Assembly (NCBI GenBank): GCA_963662155.1
Contig: OY759263.1
Coordinates: forward strand, 7,692,261-7,756,260
Reading direction: 5' to 3'
Source: Lamellibrachia columna
Lineage: Eukaryota > Annelida > Polychaeta > Sabellida > Siboglinidae
Length of the DNA: 64,000 bases
Shown here: positions 22,813-35,345 of the stretch, piece by piece
Layout: each line of letters begins with the position of its first letter
Numbering within the stretch: the stretch's first letter is position 1
Notes under the pieces: generated by a model
Databases searched by the model: none
Told to the model about the DNA's origin: nothing
What the model saw: only the letters and a program-made list of their open reading frames with translations
Program-made: the position numbers and the translations under genes

Positions 22813-23692
22813 GTGTGACTAGCGGACTAGGAGCACTAGGGAATCAATAGGTGGCAAGCAAGGCGTGTGGTCTCTCAAGGCTGGCGTCGATCGTCTGTCG
22901 TTTTACCCGCGCTCTGGTTAAAGGTGAGTAGTTGAACGAACGCAGCGTGGCTGTGCATACGTTCTGCAGCTTATGTTTTATTGCTACAGCGCGAGTCGTT
23001 CCCAGGGTTGTACTTGTAACAGTGTACGTACTTGTAACAGTGTACGTACTTGTAACAGTATACGTACTTGTAACAGTGTACGTACTTGTAACAGTGTACG
23101 TACTTCTAACAGTGTACGTACTTGTAACAGTCTACGTATTTGTAACAGTCTACGTACTTGTAACAGTGTACGTACTTGTAACAGTCTACGTACTTGTATC
23201 AGTCTACGTACTTGTAACAGTCTACGTACTTGTAACAGTCTACGTTCTTGTAACAGTCTACGTACTTGTAACAGTCTACGTACTTCTAACAGTGTACGTA
23301 CTTGTAACAGTCTACGTACTTGTATCAGTCTACGTACTTGTAACAGTCTACGTACTTGTAACAGTCTACATATTTGTATCAGTCTACGTACTTGTAACAG
23401 TGTACGTACTTGTAACAGTGTATGTACTTGTAACAGTATACGCACTTGTAACAGTCTACGTACTTGTAACAGTCTACGTACTTGTAACAGTCTACGTACT
23501 TGTATCAGTCTACGTACTTGTAACAGTCTACGTACTTGTAACAGTCTACGTACTTGTATCAGTCCTGTTTCGTCGGGTGTTCCAGTGCCGTTGACCATAT
23601 CTCGTGATCTGTTATCTCGATGATGGTAATCGAAAAGCACAGTTAATGTTCGTTGTTTATGCTATCATCGGTAATCGGGAGTTGATCATCCA
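22813..23692. repeat. Duplicated segment, copy A
   Basis: Non-array flanks (22813-23006 and 23559-23692) match 24417-24611 and 24875-25008 with only five substitutions that I count in about 325 bp. It encloses an 18-bp array and carries a consensus-like splice donor, TTAAAGGTGAGTAG, at about 22919. Confidence 0.9.
23007..23558. repeat. 18-bp minisatellite, about 30 copies
   Basis: GTACTTGTAACAGTGTAC-type unit with GTG/GTC and TAACAG/TATCAG variants. The repeated Val-Leu-Val-Thr-Val-Tyr ORF follows from the 18-bp period. Confidence 0.95.
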
Positions 23693-23945
23693 CCCACCCA
23701 CCAACCCACCCACCAACCCACCCACCCACCCACCCACCCACCCACCCACCCACCCACCCACCCACCCACCCACCCACCCACCCACCCACCCACCCACCCA
23801 CCCACCCACCCACCCACCCACCCACCCACCCACCCACCCACCCACTCACCCACCCACCCACTCACCCACTCACCCACTCACTCACTCACTCACTCACTCA
23901 CTCACTCACTCACTCACTCACTCACTCACTCACTCACTCACTCAT
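23688..23945. repeat. (CCCA)n then (CTCA)n microsatellite
   Basis: About 170 bp of CCCA passes into CTCA at about 23845. It is absent from the otherwise matching copy B. Confidence 0.95.
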
Positions 23946-23993
23946 TAACTCACTCCCTCCTTACTCACACACATACTCTCGCGCGGGCGCAGG

Positions 23994-23994
23994 C

Positions 23995-24044
<50 letters not shown>
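23994..24044. repeat. C17 tract followed by (CA)n
   Basis: A C-homopolymer runs directly into a CA dinucleotide array of about 16 units. Confidence 0.9.
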
Positions 24045-24048
<4 letters not shown>

Positions 24049-24104
24049 CGCACGTACGCACGCACAAGTCACTGGCACATTCACAGCAACGACTCGGCGA
24101 CAGC

Positions 24105-24212
24105 GCTGCGGCCGCCCGCGGTACGGTGAAGTGCCGTTCGCCACGGCACCAGATACGATCTAAAAACTGCGTCTTTCACCTGTCGGTCGCCGCCTGCACA
24201 CGCCTGTCCGCC
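24105..24212. repeat. Inverted-repeat arm (partner at 22713-22812)
   Basis: Reverse complement of 22713-22812, including GTGCCGTTCGCCACGGCACC and CACCTGTCGGTCGCC. The two arms enclose copy A and the microsatellites. Confidence 0.85.
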
Positions 24213-24416
24213 TCCCGCTGTACCATTGTGTCGTTGTATACACAGCGACTAGGTTCACATAGCCGGTTGGTATGTGACAGGCTTGTAGTCTAAACGGCCG
24301 GCTCGTCATAGCGAAGATGGACGACAGTTTAACCTGGCATTAGGAACTTGATGGTCTTGTGTGAGTGTGAAGAAGGTACTCTGTGTTGGTTGTACCGAGA
24401 CAAACACTAATAATTA

Positions 24417-25008
24417 GTGTGACTAGCGGACTAGGAGCACTATGGGATCAATAGGTGGCAAGCAAGGCGTGTGGTCTCTCAATGCTGGCGTCGATCGTCT
24501 GTCGTTCTACCCGCGCTCTGGTTAAAGGTGAGTAGTTGAACGAACGCAGCGTGGCTGTGCATACGTTCTGCAGCTTATGTTTTATTGCTACAGCGCGAGT
24601 CGTTCCCAGGGTTGTACTTGTAACAGTGTACGTACTTGTAACAGTGTACGTACTTCTAACAGTGTACGTACTTGTAACAGTGTACGTACTTGTAACAGTG
24701 TACGTACTTGTAACAGTGTAGTACTTGTAACAGTGTACATACTTGTAACAGTGTACGTACTTGTAACAGTCTACGTACTTGTAACAGTGTACGTACTTGT
24801 AACAGTCTACGCACTTGTAACAGTCTACGTACTTGTAACAGTCTACGTACTTGTAACAGTCTACGTACTTGTATCAGTCCTGTTTCGTCGGATGTTCCAG
24901 TGCCGTTGACCATATCTCGTGATCTGTTATCTCGATGATGGTAATCGAAAAGCACAGTTAATGTTCGTTGTTTATGCTATCATCGGTAATCGGGAGTTGA
25001 TCATCCAT
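24417..25008. repeat. Duplicated segment, copy B
   Basis: Direct-orientation copy of 22813-23692. Its internal 18-bp array (24612-24873) is about half as long, and the (CCCA)n following copy A is replaced by unique sequence (ATTTGAGATCG). The splice-donor-like TTAAAGGTGAGTAG is kept. Confidence 0.9.
24612..24873. repeat. 18-bp minisatellite, about 14.5 copies
   Basis: Same unit as 23007-23558, with one 17-bp copy near 24717 that shifts the reading frame. Confidence 0.95.
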
Positions 25009-25437
25009 ATTTGAGATCGTTGAAACATAACATGTACACATCAACGTATGATCTCACTATTCACGTACACGTCGCCTCGCGCCGACATCACTGACTGTCA
25101 AAAGCATATATTTTATTATGTTTTAAATGTATGGCTATGTGTGCCCTATAGTAAAAACCAACGGGCTTTCACACGATACATCGTAATAAGTTACGCAAAG
25201 TGCAATTGATTGGAATTAAAGTTGACGATCGCTATGAAACCTGTCGGCATTCCGGTCGAGTAAAAATAGCTTCCAACCGCCGATAGATTTGACTATCGCG
25301 AGACCGCTATTCTGTTAGTTGCCGCTAGATCGCTAAGCAATTTCATTCACCGATACATTTCTCTACTTTGGTTCAGACCAGACCAGTGACCAACAACAGA
25401 TCATGGCTCTTCAGCTTTGCGCAATCCTTCGTTTTTA
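25009..25437. other. No gene recognised
   Basis: Unique-looking sequence between the duplication and the GT array. No coding signal. Confidence 0.5.
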
Positions 25438-25660
<223 letters not shown>

Positions 25661-25664
25661 AATT

Positions 25665-27113
25665 TAGTGCCCTGCGCGGGCCGGGCTTTGGGTCCAAGCC
25701 CGGCCCGGCCCACAGCCCGCGGGTCGGGCCTGGGCCTACAAATTGAGGGCCCGAGCCGGGCCTAAGCTGAAAAAAAATTAAACACATCGGGCTTGGGCCG
25801 GGCCTGGACCTAGTGTAAGCGGGCCTGGCCGGGCTTGGGCTGGGCCTGGACATAATAAAAATATTCATACAAAACCCAGATTATTAATTTTATTATTAAT
25901 AAAAACTGATTATAAATTGTAATTCCGGTTAATGAATGCTTAAAATTATTTGTCTAGTATTATATAGTTGCAAATTGAGACCTTGCATGGAATTATAAAT
26001 GACACTAGTGCTTTATACATTGGAATGCAGTTTAACCTCTTTTCAACAATGGGACTTCCTATGGTATCATTTTAATAATGTGCATTCTTTTAATAGAGAC
26101 ATCATTTCATATAAAACATATGCACAGTCGCATGCCCATATCTTTGTATTGTAATTCTTTAAACATGTACTGGCTTTCCAAGACACTGTGACTGGAGTAG
26201 TGGCACTTGTTTCACTGGCTTCATCACAGTTAATGCATGTTTCCCATCATTCTTCTTCAGCTCAAACTTAACTTCCCATCCCTTAATCCGTGATGTCTAG
26301 ACTCTGCAAACCGCATATTTTTGGCATGAATGTACCCTTTTGCATAGATCTAATGACCCCATATCAGGCCACTTAAGTTCACCTGGCTGGAAGCAGCCAG
26401 CCCCAAATATTTACTTTAGACATATTTGCAGAGGCAATCAAGCTATGATTAACCATCAACTTAATCACCCTTTGACCAAACCAGTGGACATTCTATTGTC
26501 TAGGTCTTCCCTCCAAACATTGCCAGCCTGAATGACCAGCCAACTGGCCACTGCCCACTGCCCAGTAGTGCCAGTACCCAGTACTCACCCCAGTTGGTAA
26601 TTGGTATTTTTCAATTGTGTGAACTAGTGACTACTATTTAGTGTCTACAATTTCCCCAGTACTGATTCATTCACACTTGTACTAGTTCACACATGTCTCA
26701 ACCTGATCTGTCTCAAGCTAGTGACTGCAGGCCTGCTGGAAATGCCAGTGGGTGACATATAGTAGTAGCTAGTACTAGCTACCAGCTAGACACTACTAAA
26801 CAACAACTGACATTAGTATTTCAGTAGTAAACATTATATAATGTTGATATATTATTTTTTTTATTTATTAAAACAATAAGTCTGTTTTACAGTTTATTTG
26901 TGTTTCGTATTTCTTATAAGATTATAGTTTTACCTTCTCTAAACTTAGTGGGCCGCGGGCTTGCGGGCCGCGGGCTTACCCGTCTTTGGCCCGCGGGTAT
27001 GGGCCTGAAACTTGCGGGCCGGGCCTGGGCCAAACATTCACGATCTGGGTCTGGCCTGGGCCTAAATTCTAGTTTGCGGGCCTGGGCCGGGCCGGGCTTG
27101 AAAAATTGCTGCG

Positions 27114-27117
<4 letters not shown>
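25665..27117. mobile_element. GGGCC-rich hAT-like element 1, right end lost
   Basis: The left terminus TAGTGCCCTGCGCGGGCC is followed by GGGCCGGGCCTGGGCC-type subterminal repeats and an AT-rich core with no transposase ORF. Much of the core aligns with element 2 (TAAAAACTGATTATAAATTG, CAATAAGTCTGTTTTACAGT). The right side has the GGGCC repeats but stops at CTTGAAAAATTGCTGCGG without the terminal repeat, running into (AT)n. Confidence 0.7.

Positions 27118-27160
<43 letters not shown>
27118..27160. repeat. (AT)n microsatellite between two transposons
   Basis: About 43 bp of AT; it contains the left target site of element 2. Confidence 0.9.
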
Positions 27161-27163
<3 letters not shown>

Positions 27164-28483
27164 TGCCCTGCGCGGGCCGGGCTTTTGGTCCGGGCCTCTA
27201 CATAATTTCGCGGGCCGGGCCGGGCCTGGGCCTACATACTGCGGGCCTGGGCCGGGCCTGGGCTGAAAACAATTTAAACACATCGGGCTTGGGCCGGGCC
27301 TGGGCCTAGTGTGAGCGGGCCGGGCCGGGCCTGGGCTGGGCCTGGACATAATACAAATATTCATACAAAACACCGATTATTACTTTATTTTTTTAAATAA
27401 AAACTGATTATAAATTGTAATTCCGTTTAATGAATGCTTAAAATTATTTCTTTAGTATTATATAGTTGCAAATTGAGACCTTGCATGGAATCTAATGACC
27501 CCATAAGTTCACTTGGCTGGAAGTAGCCAGCCCCAAATGTTTACTTTAGAAATATTTGCAGAGGCAATCAAGCCATGATTAACCATCAACTTATCACCCT
27601 TTGACCCTACCAGTGGACATTCTATTGTCTAGGTCTTCCATCCAAACATTGCCCACCTGAAATACCTGCCCACTGCCAAGTGCCCACTAGCCCACTACCC
27701 AGTACCCAACCCAGTTAGTAATTGGTATTTCTCCCCAGTCCTAATTCATTCACACTTGTACTAATTCACACATGTCTGAATCTGTCTGTCTCAGGCTAGT
27801 GACTGCAGGCCTGCTGGAAATGCCACTGGGTGTCAGTGCCAGTGGGTGACATTTAATTGAAATATCATATTAAATTATGTTAACTTAGTTGAGCTGATTC
27901 AATTAACAATATAAATTGGGATTATGGCTTGCATATGGGTTAAGTCAGGGTTAGATAAACAAATCTCCTACCCTAACAATAAACCAATACATTAACGCCA
28001 AATATAACAAATGTTACCATATTTAATAGTAATGACACTAAGAAGTTTTTCTTAATTTTTCTTCAGGATATTCGTAAGTTTGAAGAAGTTGGTGGTGCTG
28101 AATTTTTAGAACTCATCCAGCACACTATGGACCTTTTTTATTTAATAAAACAATAAGTCTGTTTTACAGTTTATTTGTTTTTCGTCTTTGTTATAAGGTT
28201 ATAGGTTTATCTTCTCTAAACTTAGCGGGCCGAGGGCTTACCCATCTTTGGCCCGCGGGTATGGGCCGGGCCTGGGCCTGAAACTTGCGGGCCGGGCCGG
28301 GCCGGGCCTGGGCCAAACATTCACGGTCTGGGTCGGGCCTGGGTCGGGCCTGGGCCTAAATTCTAGTTTGCGGGCCTGGGCCGGGCCGGGCTTGAAAAAT
28401 TATTGCGGGCCTGGGCCGGGCCTGGACTCTAACTGCTAATTGCGGGCCGGGCTTGGGATAAAATTCTAGGCCCGCGCAGGGCA

Positions 28484-28486
<3 letters not shown>
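27161..28486. mobile_element. GGGCC-rich hAT-like element 2, both ends present
   Basis: The left end TAGTGCCCTGCGCGGGCC and right end GGCCCGCGCAGGGCACTA are perfect 18-bp inverted repeats. Both sides are AT repeat, consistent with an 8-bp ATATATAT duplication. Compared with element 1 it lacks about 350 bp (after CTTGCATGGAAT) and carries an extra 250 bp at about 27880-28130. There a short frame, KFEEVGGAEFLELIQHTM, faintly resembles an hAT transposase region. The element is non-autonomous. Confidence 0.75.

Positions 28487-28526
<40 letters not shown>
28487..28526. repeat. (AT)n microsatellite
   Basis: About 40 bp of AT flanking the right end of element 2. Confidence 0.9.
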
Positions 28527-28529
<3 letters not shown>

Positions 28530-28559
28530 AATACGACTTTAAACCATCTTCACTGTATG

Positions 28560-28760
28560 TATGAACAGTACCAAAGATAAAAGGTAAAGTGCGTTCTAGT
28601 CCTTGGGACTGTTCAAAGCACTTTACACTTCACCCCATGCCAGACCGGTTAATTCCAACGCCATCTCGACTTCCCTGGGAAGCTTTCAGCCACGCTGCAA
28701 TTACTGCGCGAAGACTATTGATCCAGATAGACTATTCGTCCACCTCTGTCTGCAGTCACA
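28560..28760 (-). mobile_element. SINE copy, minus orientation
   Basis: TTTACACTTCACCCCA, CTTCCCTGGGAAGC and ATTACTGCGCGAAGACTATT align with the reverse complement of 20115-20240. The tRNA-like head with B box is not visible here. Confidence 0.5.
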
Positions 28761-29053
28761 CATGTCAGCCGGTCAAATGTGAATTTTGGCTGGGTTTGTA
28801 AATATATTTTAACATGAAACAACTGCGCATGATTCGTCCTGTTTCAAAGTTTTTATTTTAGATGGCATCGATATTTGGTTTATGTATTGCAATTAGAATT
28901 ATTGTGATCTTACTTGAGTGGAACTTCAATGGGTTAGTGTGTATAAATAATTATATTAGCAAACTGGCTCAATCTTTTTTTCACGGACCTATTTTTAGTG
29001 AGTCTAATTAAAGCAGTTCACGATCTAGCAGATAGCATTAACATTTCTTCTGG

Positions 29054-29138
29054 CATATTGACATATTGACATATTGACATATTGACATATTGACATATTG
29101 ACATATTGACATATTGACATATTGACATATTGACATAT
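29054..29138. repeat. 8-bp repeat CATATTGA, about 10.6 copies
   Basis: Perfect tandem CATATTGA. Confidence 0.95.
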
Positions 29139-30925
29139 ATCGCGTAGAAACGAACTGAAACATACAATACTATGTACTGCATATCATGAAATTAGCTAAA
29201 TAAAATAAAAACCAACATGAAATGTAATTGTGTTTTCATTCCAAAGATAGGATTACACTAACAATAAAACTACAAGTGACCTGTAAACTGATGTCACTAT
29301 TCAATTCTAGGTTTTGTATTTGTGGAATTACAATGCTTATACAACACGACGTGAAGTACAATACACATCAACGTGCAGACATAGCGATATTTGTTTATCA
29401 TTGTTTTCCGTTTTGACGAAATTCACGTAGTAATATTCCCATGATCATATAATGTGATGCATTTATTATCATTGTATTACATTAAATACTGTTTTAACAA
29501 TAAAATTATACCTCATAATTACTTATTCACACACATTGAATTTGTTGGTACAATGCGTTACTGTGCATTGATAATGTAGATGTAGTAAACACGACACAGT
29601 GTACAATGCGATAGGAGAAAAGAGAAAGAGAAAGAAAAAAAAGGGCAACACGTCATCGTGAAGACGGCTGAAATACTGTGTAGAATTGTTGGTTGATGTA
29701 AAGAACCAACGCTAGCGGTGATTGATTCATGACGACGAAACGGTGGCAGGTATTAGGTAGACACACTACGGGTGACACACGGTACACAATGGACGGTTGA
29801 TAAATAAAACGGTTGTGTGGCAGGTGTTCACTACAGTAGTGGTGACTACGGTGCAGAACTGGGGGCTGACGCGCGTGAACCGACTGACGGCTGGTGGAAG
29901 GCACACAGGAGTGGCCGATATACGGGACATGTTTTCGACGTTCTGCACAAGAACTGCCCAACTGAAAGTAAACCCACTGACCGGGGTCGATCTGGGCAGC
30001 AACGCAAACTACCCATCCACGTTAATGGTGTAGACATTGTTGTCTCATTAAATGGTGTGTAGCAATAGTGTGAATCAATATTAGCTACAGCATTACAAAA
30101 CTACATATGTCGCTTTGTCTCCATACTGACATCAGTTACTGCACTTCGAAAATATACCTATTTGTATGGCACAGCGTATTGTGCAACTAACGATGGCGCT
30201 CGGAGCATGTGTAACTCTAAACGTTACCGCACGAGCACTTTACAATCGTGAACGTTGCGTCACACGAGTCGAATGCGCACTGTGTTGTCACTGGCGGTGC
30301 CTAAATGTATTTCACTAAGTTATGACGTCACTCAAGTATGCGCAGTGAGGTACTAAATCATGTTAAAGGGCAATTAGAGCGGGTTCAAGGTTCCAGTGAA
30401 TGCGTACAATGAATGCCTATTGCATACAAATGGATTTATGCGGGCGACGTTATGTCGCATATCAGATTCCACGCGATTCACTGGACGATTTTCTACGCCG
30501 ATGTCCGCTGGAGCAGCAGAGGCACGAGGCCTGATCAGGCTACACACCACAGTCAGCTTCCTTGAGAAAGTGAAGGTTGCGTGAGATGTATGATTATTTT
30601 GAGCACTGTTGCATCGGATAAGTTAGTAAATGTAATAGATTCTGTATTTCTCCGTTAAATATTTCAATTGATGAAAACGAAGAGACGCTGACTGCTCTGG
30701 GATCAACACGGCGGCAGAACGCACCAATCAGTATCCGGGACACCGGGTTAGGTCGAAATTGAAGGGTATAAGCAACGAGGCGATGTTGACGTCATTGAGA
30801 AAGGTCAAGGCTATACGTCGCAAGCAACAGGGTCGCAAGTATACACGACGCAACGTTGTTGCATGCAACGCGAAAAGTCTCGTGGCCGCAATGAGTAAAG
30901 TGTCTATACGTATCGATCAATGGAG
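29139..30925. other. No gene recognised
   Basis: Overlapping ORFs at about 29650-30060 on both strands (78-102 codons) resemble no family I know and lack splice or domain signals. Confidence 0.45.
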
Positions 30926-31372
<447 letters not shown>

Positions 31373-31537
31373 ACAAATAGGTACACTAGTGTGAATCTGT
31401 ATGTATGATTGTATGTATAATAACCATTATGTTTTCATTTATTTTGTGTATATAGATAGAAAATAAAAGTAATGTTCATTATTGCATCTCATTTAAATAT
31501 AACAGTAGTGACACATAAGAGTATAGGAAGCCCTTAC

Positions 31538-31708
31538 CAAGTTTGAAACTGATGTCCTCATAGAAACATGAGGTCTGAGAAACGCATCGAGTGCTGCATA
31601 GAACGGCCAGGTGCTGGTATACACGGCATCTGTCCCTGCCCAGCTCTTCGAACATGCTTCTGTCTTTCTTCCTTCTCTCCTGTAGCAGGTTCTTCTGAAT
31701 GTCGTCAG
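31538..31708 (-). CDS. Candidate internal coding exon of an unknown gene
   Basis: On the minus strand a 171-bp open segment sits between an acceptor-like TTTTCGTCTACAG and a donor GTAAGG. Both boundaries are phase 1, so the exon is symmetric at 57 codons. It encodes a charged helical stretch (DDIQKNLLQERRKKDRSMFE) followed by a Cys-containing part with four cysteines (RCRVYQHLAVLCSTRC, TSCFYED). I do not recognise the family, and no partner exon was found with confidence. GC content is higher than in flanking AT-rich DNA, which supports coding. It could be a pseudoexon or retro-fragment. Confidence 0.4.
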
Positions 31709-32890
31709 CTGTAGACGAAAATTTTAAAACCACCATCTACTGTGAAGAGGAACGTATTGGCATTGTGCATTAAATTAAATCATCAAATAATAAATTGATT
31801 ACGGTTTTATTGACATATAATTGTAACGTGACTCGTATTAAAGCAAAGGGAAAACACAAAAACCTATTCTGATACATGTCAAATTTCTCCTCAAACTCAA
31901 AGTATAAATGACAGAAAACAATCAATACTCTTGAACGGATCAAATATAAATAGGGTTTCAAAAACACAATTATTTTATTGAAATGTTACTAACAACAACA
32001 ACAACAACATTCACAAAAATTACATAATCAGCGTGACTCACATTACAGTCACTTGCATTACATGACATCAGTTCATTTATAAGCTGATCAGGCACACTTT
32101 AGCTTGAGGGAAATGGATTTTTCTGTACTATGTTGTGAAGACAAGGTAAGGGGAAAATGAAACAAAATTAGTCACAAAACATGCACCAACCCTTTCATGT
32201 TACACACATCGTACTGCAAACTTGGCTTAAGTGTAGAAATATGACCTGCCACTACGTCGCATAACTGTGAAATGATGCATCATTTGTTGATATATCTTCA
32301 GTAGTGTTTTTATTTATTGCTAAAATTTAAACAGGCTGTTAAAAAGTGACTTTTTGAGAAACAAGGTTATTTAATATTGTATATAGGTTCTTAATATTTT
32401 GGTTCGTAAATGAATGGTTTTTAGTGTGGGATTAGTTGTTGAGAAAAATCAAATGGAAATTGTAAGAGACTATAAGGTATGCATTTCCGAAAAAAATCAT
32501 GAAATTAATGGGACAGTTCAGACATTTGTTCAGGTTTTTGTTAAAACGGCATAAACCATTAGGACGCAGGATTTGTGCCCGCACCACTGGAACCAGTATG
32601 TCATATCATAACACGTAGGTGATAGGGGTCTGCATATCAACTGTCAGTGACAGTATAGTATGAAAAGGGGCTATGTCAGATAAATGCGATAATATGGTAG
32701 ATAAATGGATGCGATATATGTCATCTACTCTGACCCTTCGTAACTGGCGATTGGCTATGTATAAATAAATTATTTAAGTTTTATAAATACTGACAAACGG
32801 TTGAAAGCCGGGCGATAATACAAGTAGTCTTCGCTTAAGTAATTTCCATCGATACTCGCCGCTCAAAACCTTATTTGTTCTATTTTCCAT
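31709..32890. other. No gene recognised
   Basis: AT-rich sequence with no coding or RNA signal; a short (ACA)n lies at about 31991-32010. Confidence 0.5.
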
Positions 32891-33091
32891 CTCCGCAGAG
32901 ATTACTTACTTAGGTTTACTTAGGTTCTTCCTGACCGTAGGCGGTGGCCTCGGTGGTCAGATCTTCAACTTTCCCTTGGAATGCTCTAAGACTTCCTGGC
33001 AAGGCAGCTTTGTAGTTGTAGAGAAACTCCTCAGTACTCCAATGTCTATCTAGACGGTTTTTAAATGAGTTGACACTTGGAGCAGTAATAA

Positions 33092-33532
33092 CTATTTCCG
33101 GTAGATCATTCCATAATCTGGTAACTCTTTTCTAACATTTGTACAAGCACTTTCTATAAACAATTTCAAACTATGACCCCTTGTTCCTTCCCTTGTATCA
33201 CTGTCTTTGTGCAGCTTGACAATGTTAGATACATCACTGTCATATTTCCCTTGAAGCAGTTTATATACGTCAGTCATATCACCACGAGTTCATCTATATG
33301 CAAATCTAGGAAGTTTCAATATCTGAAGTCTTTCCTCGTAAGGAATATTCTTCATACCAGGAAGTTGCTTTGTTGCGCGTCTTTGCACATTTTCGATGGC
33401 ATCTTTGTATTTCTGTTTATAAGGAGACCATATTGATATTGCATAAACTAGATGACTCCTAACTAAAGCTTTATATAATGGCACAAAATTATGTTGATTT
33501 AGGGTTGTAAAGGACCTTCTAATAACTGCCAT
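33092..33532 (-). pseudogene. LINE ORF2 C-terminal region
   Basis: Two frames continue the ORF2: VPLYKALVRSHLVYAISIWS, IENVQRRATKQLPGM and YEERLQILKLPRF, then DVYKLLQGKYD and RGHSLKLFIESACT. These are the standard C-terminal blocks of CR1/L2 ORF2p. A stop at about 33287 separates them. Confidence 0.75.
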
Positions 33533-33586
33533 GATACTATTTGCTTTGTTTATTTTTTGGTTGATGTGTTTATCAAATTCTAGGTT

Positions 33587-34231
33587 TTAATCAATTATAA
33601 CCCCAATGTCTTTTTGTTCTTCTATTCCGCCTAATTCATGGGCAGTATTATCTATCTTCAGGTTGTATGCATACTCTTGCTGTATTGTTTTCCCTACGTG
33701 CATTAAATTACATTTATCTGGGTGGAACCTTAATAACCATTTACTTGACCAAGATGTTAAATAATCTAAGTCGTTCTGTAGTATATGCTGGTCATTTGGA
33801 CTAGTCGTTTTGAAAACCTGTGTATCATCCGCAAACATATATACATTCGAAACTATATTCTCATGAAGATCATTTATGTATAAAACAAATAGGATCGGTC
33901 CTAAGACACTGCCCTGTGGAATACCACTTGTTATATTTGCCCACTCGGAATTTGTACCATTTACATTGACCTGCTGTACCCGGTCAGACAAGAACCCCTG
34001 GATCCATCTTAGTGTGTAATACTCTATACCATACGATTTTAGTTTGCCTATCAATCTTTTGTGAGGGACGGTGTCAAATGCTTTCATGAAGTCCAAATAT
34101 ACAACGTCTACAGATTCCCATCTATCTAAAGCTTTGGTCCATGAGTCAATAACATTTAATAATTGGAGTACCGTAGAACGACTTTTAATAAAACCAAATT
34201 GTTGCGTACTGAATAATTTATTCCTAATCAT
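33587..34231 (-). pseudogene. LINE reverse transcriptase domain, N-terminally deleted
   Basis: 214 residues starting MIRNKLFSTQQFGF. Catalytic blocks are visible: VVYLDFMKAFDTVPHKRLIG (first Asp), [31 protein letters not shown] (the FADD Asp pair) and WSSKWLLRFHPDKCNLMHVG. The fingers region with the NPGpDGI-type motif is absent. The frame ends near EEQKDIGVIID. Confidence 0.8.
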
Positions 34232-34711
34232 ATGATTGACAATACGGTTAATTTACAGACTTGATTTCTAGCCCTACAATATTCAGTATTTTCCTTCTTT
34301 TACCTCCATATAACGTTTCCATGTTTTTTCTTCTTCTTAATTTTCTTTACTGATTCCTTGTTTAGGGGTACTTTTCCTTTATGTATGTTAATATTACTCA
34401 CAAGTCGATGAGGGATGAATTCATCCTGTATCTTTTTAATATATTCTTTAAAACCTAACCATTGATGGTTTATAGTGCTCGTGCCAAGTATCTCGCCCTA
34501 GTCCGTGTGGTCTAGTTTCGTCTTCATACTATTATATCCCCTTGGTCGTAATAATATTTAAGTCGTGTATGGCTTGCTATTTCTGCATAGCACCTAAATG
34601 TAATGATGAGGACAGAGTGATCACTCTTACCAAGTGGGCTTTCATACACTATATCATCTATCATACCTTTTTCATTGGTGAAAACTAAATCAAGAATGTT
34701 TGATTTATTTC

Positions 34712-35194
34712 CTAATCGCCCCTTGTGGGGAGTGTGACATGTTGGAAGAGGAAATTATCTTTTATTCCATCTTTAAATTTAGTGTATGGGCTATTAGTAT
34801 TCTCTGAGAGTGTGTACCAGTTTTGCCAGTCTATGTTGGAGTAGTTAAAATCTCCAAGCAAGAGAAAATGTGAGTGTTTATAGCGCATTACCTCACTAAT
34901 CAGTTCATTTAATTGTTCAGTATTGGTGCCAGAGCTGCCTGGGCTTTTATATACACATCCTATCAGAAAAATGTATTTTTTGTTTAGTTTTATCTCAACC
35001 CATATCGATTCTTGAAAGTTGGTTCCTAAAGATACGAAAGGTTTTGCCTTTAGTGTTTTTTGGGTATATATACAAACACCTCGTCCTTGCTTATCAATTA
35101 TATGGTATAAATCATAGTCATTCAAACCCAGTTCAGCTGTGTTTAATAAAAATTTCTGGTTGTTCGGTTTAACGTCAGTGATTGCAATCACCAT
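34712..35194 (-). pseudogene. LINE endonuclease domain
   Basis: Contains the apurinic endonuclease blocks: AITDVKPNN, GRGVCIYTQKT, ESIWVEIKLNKKYIFLIGCV and YKSPGSS, then LLLGDFNYSNIDW with the catalytic DFN. After a frame change the domain continues at 34700-34530 (NILDLVFTNE, GKSDHSVLIITF with the catalytic SDH). The N-terminal 'slN.rSl' block upstream is not intact. Confidence 0.75.
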
Positions 35195-35345
35195 ACACTT
35201 GTGTGATTCAACTCGAGCTTTGAACTCAGTAAATTAATTTATTAGAGTATCAGCGTTGGTGTAGAAACATTTAAAATGTTTATGTGTATAATGTGTATTT
35301 ACAGTGTTTTTCTGGTTAGATTATCTTTCGTGTCTTACTCCTCGT

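Noticed and set aside
22220..23948. Thr/His/Ser/Leu, Val/Leu/Tyr and Pro/Thr/His repeat ORFs
   Set aside because: Direct translations of (CTCA)n, the 18-bp array and (CCCA)n.
29653..30062. Overlapping ORFs of 62-102 codons on both strands
   Set aside because: Mutually overlapping in several frames and unlike any family; no splice context.
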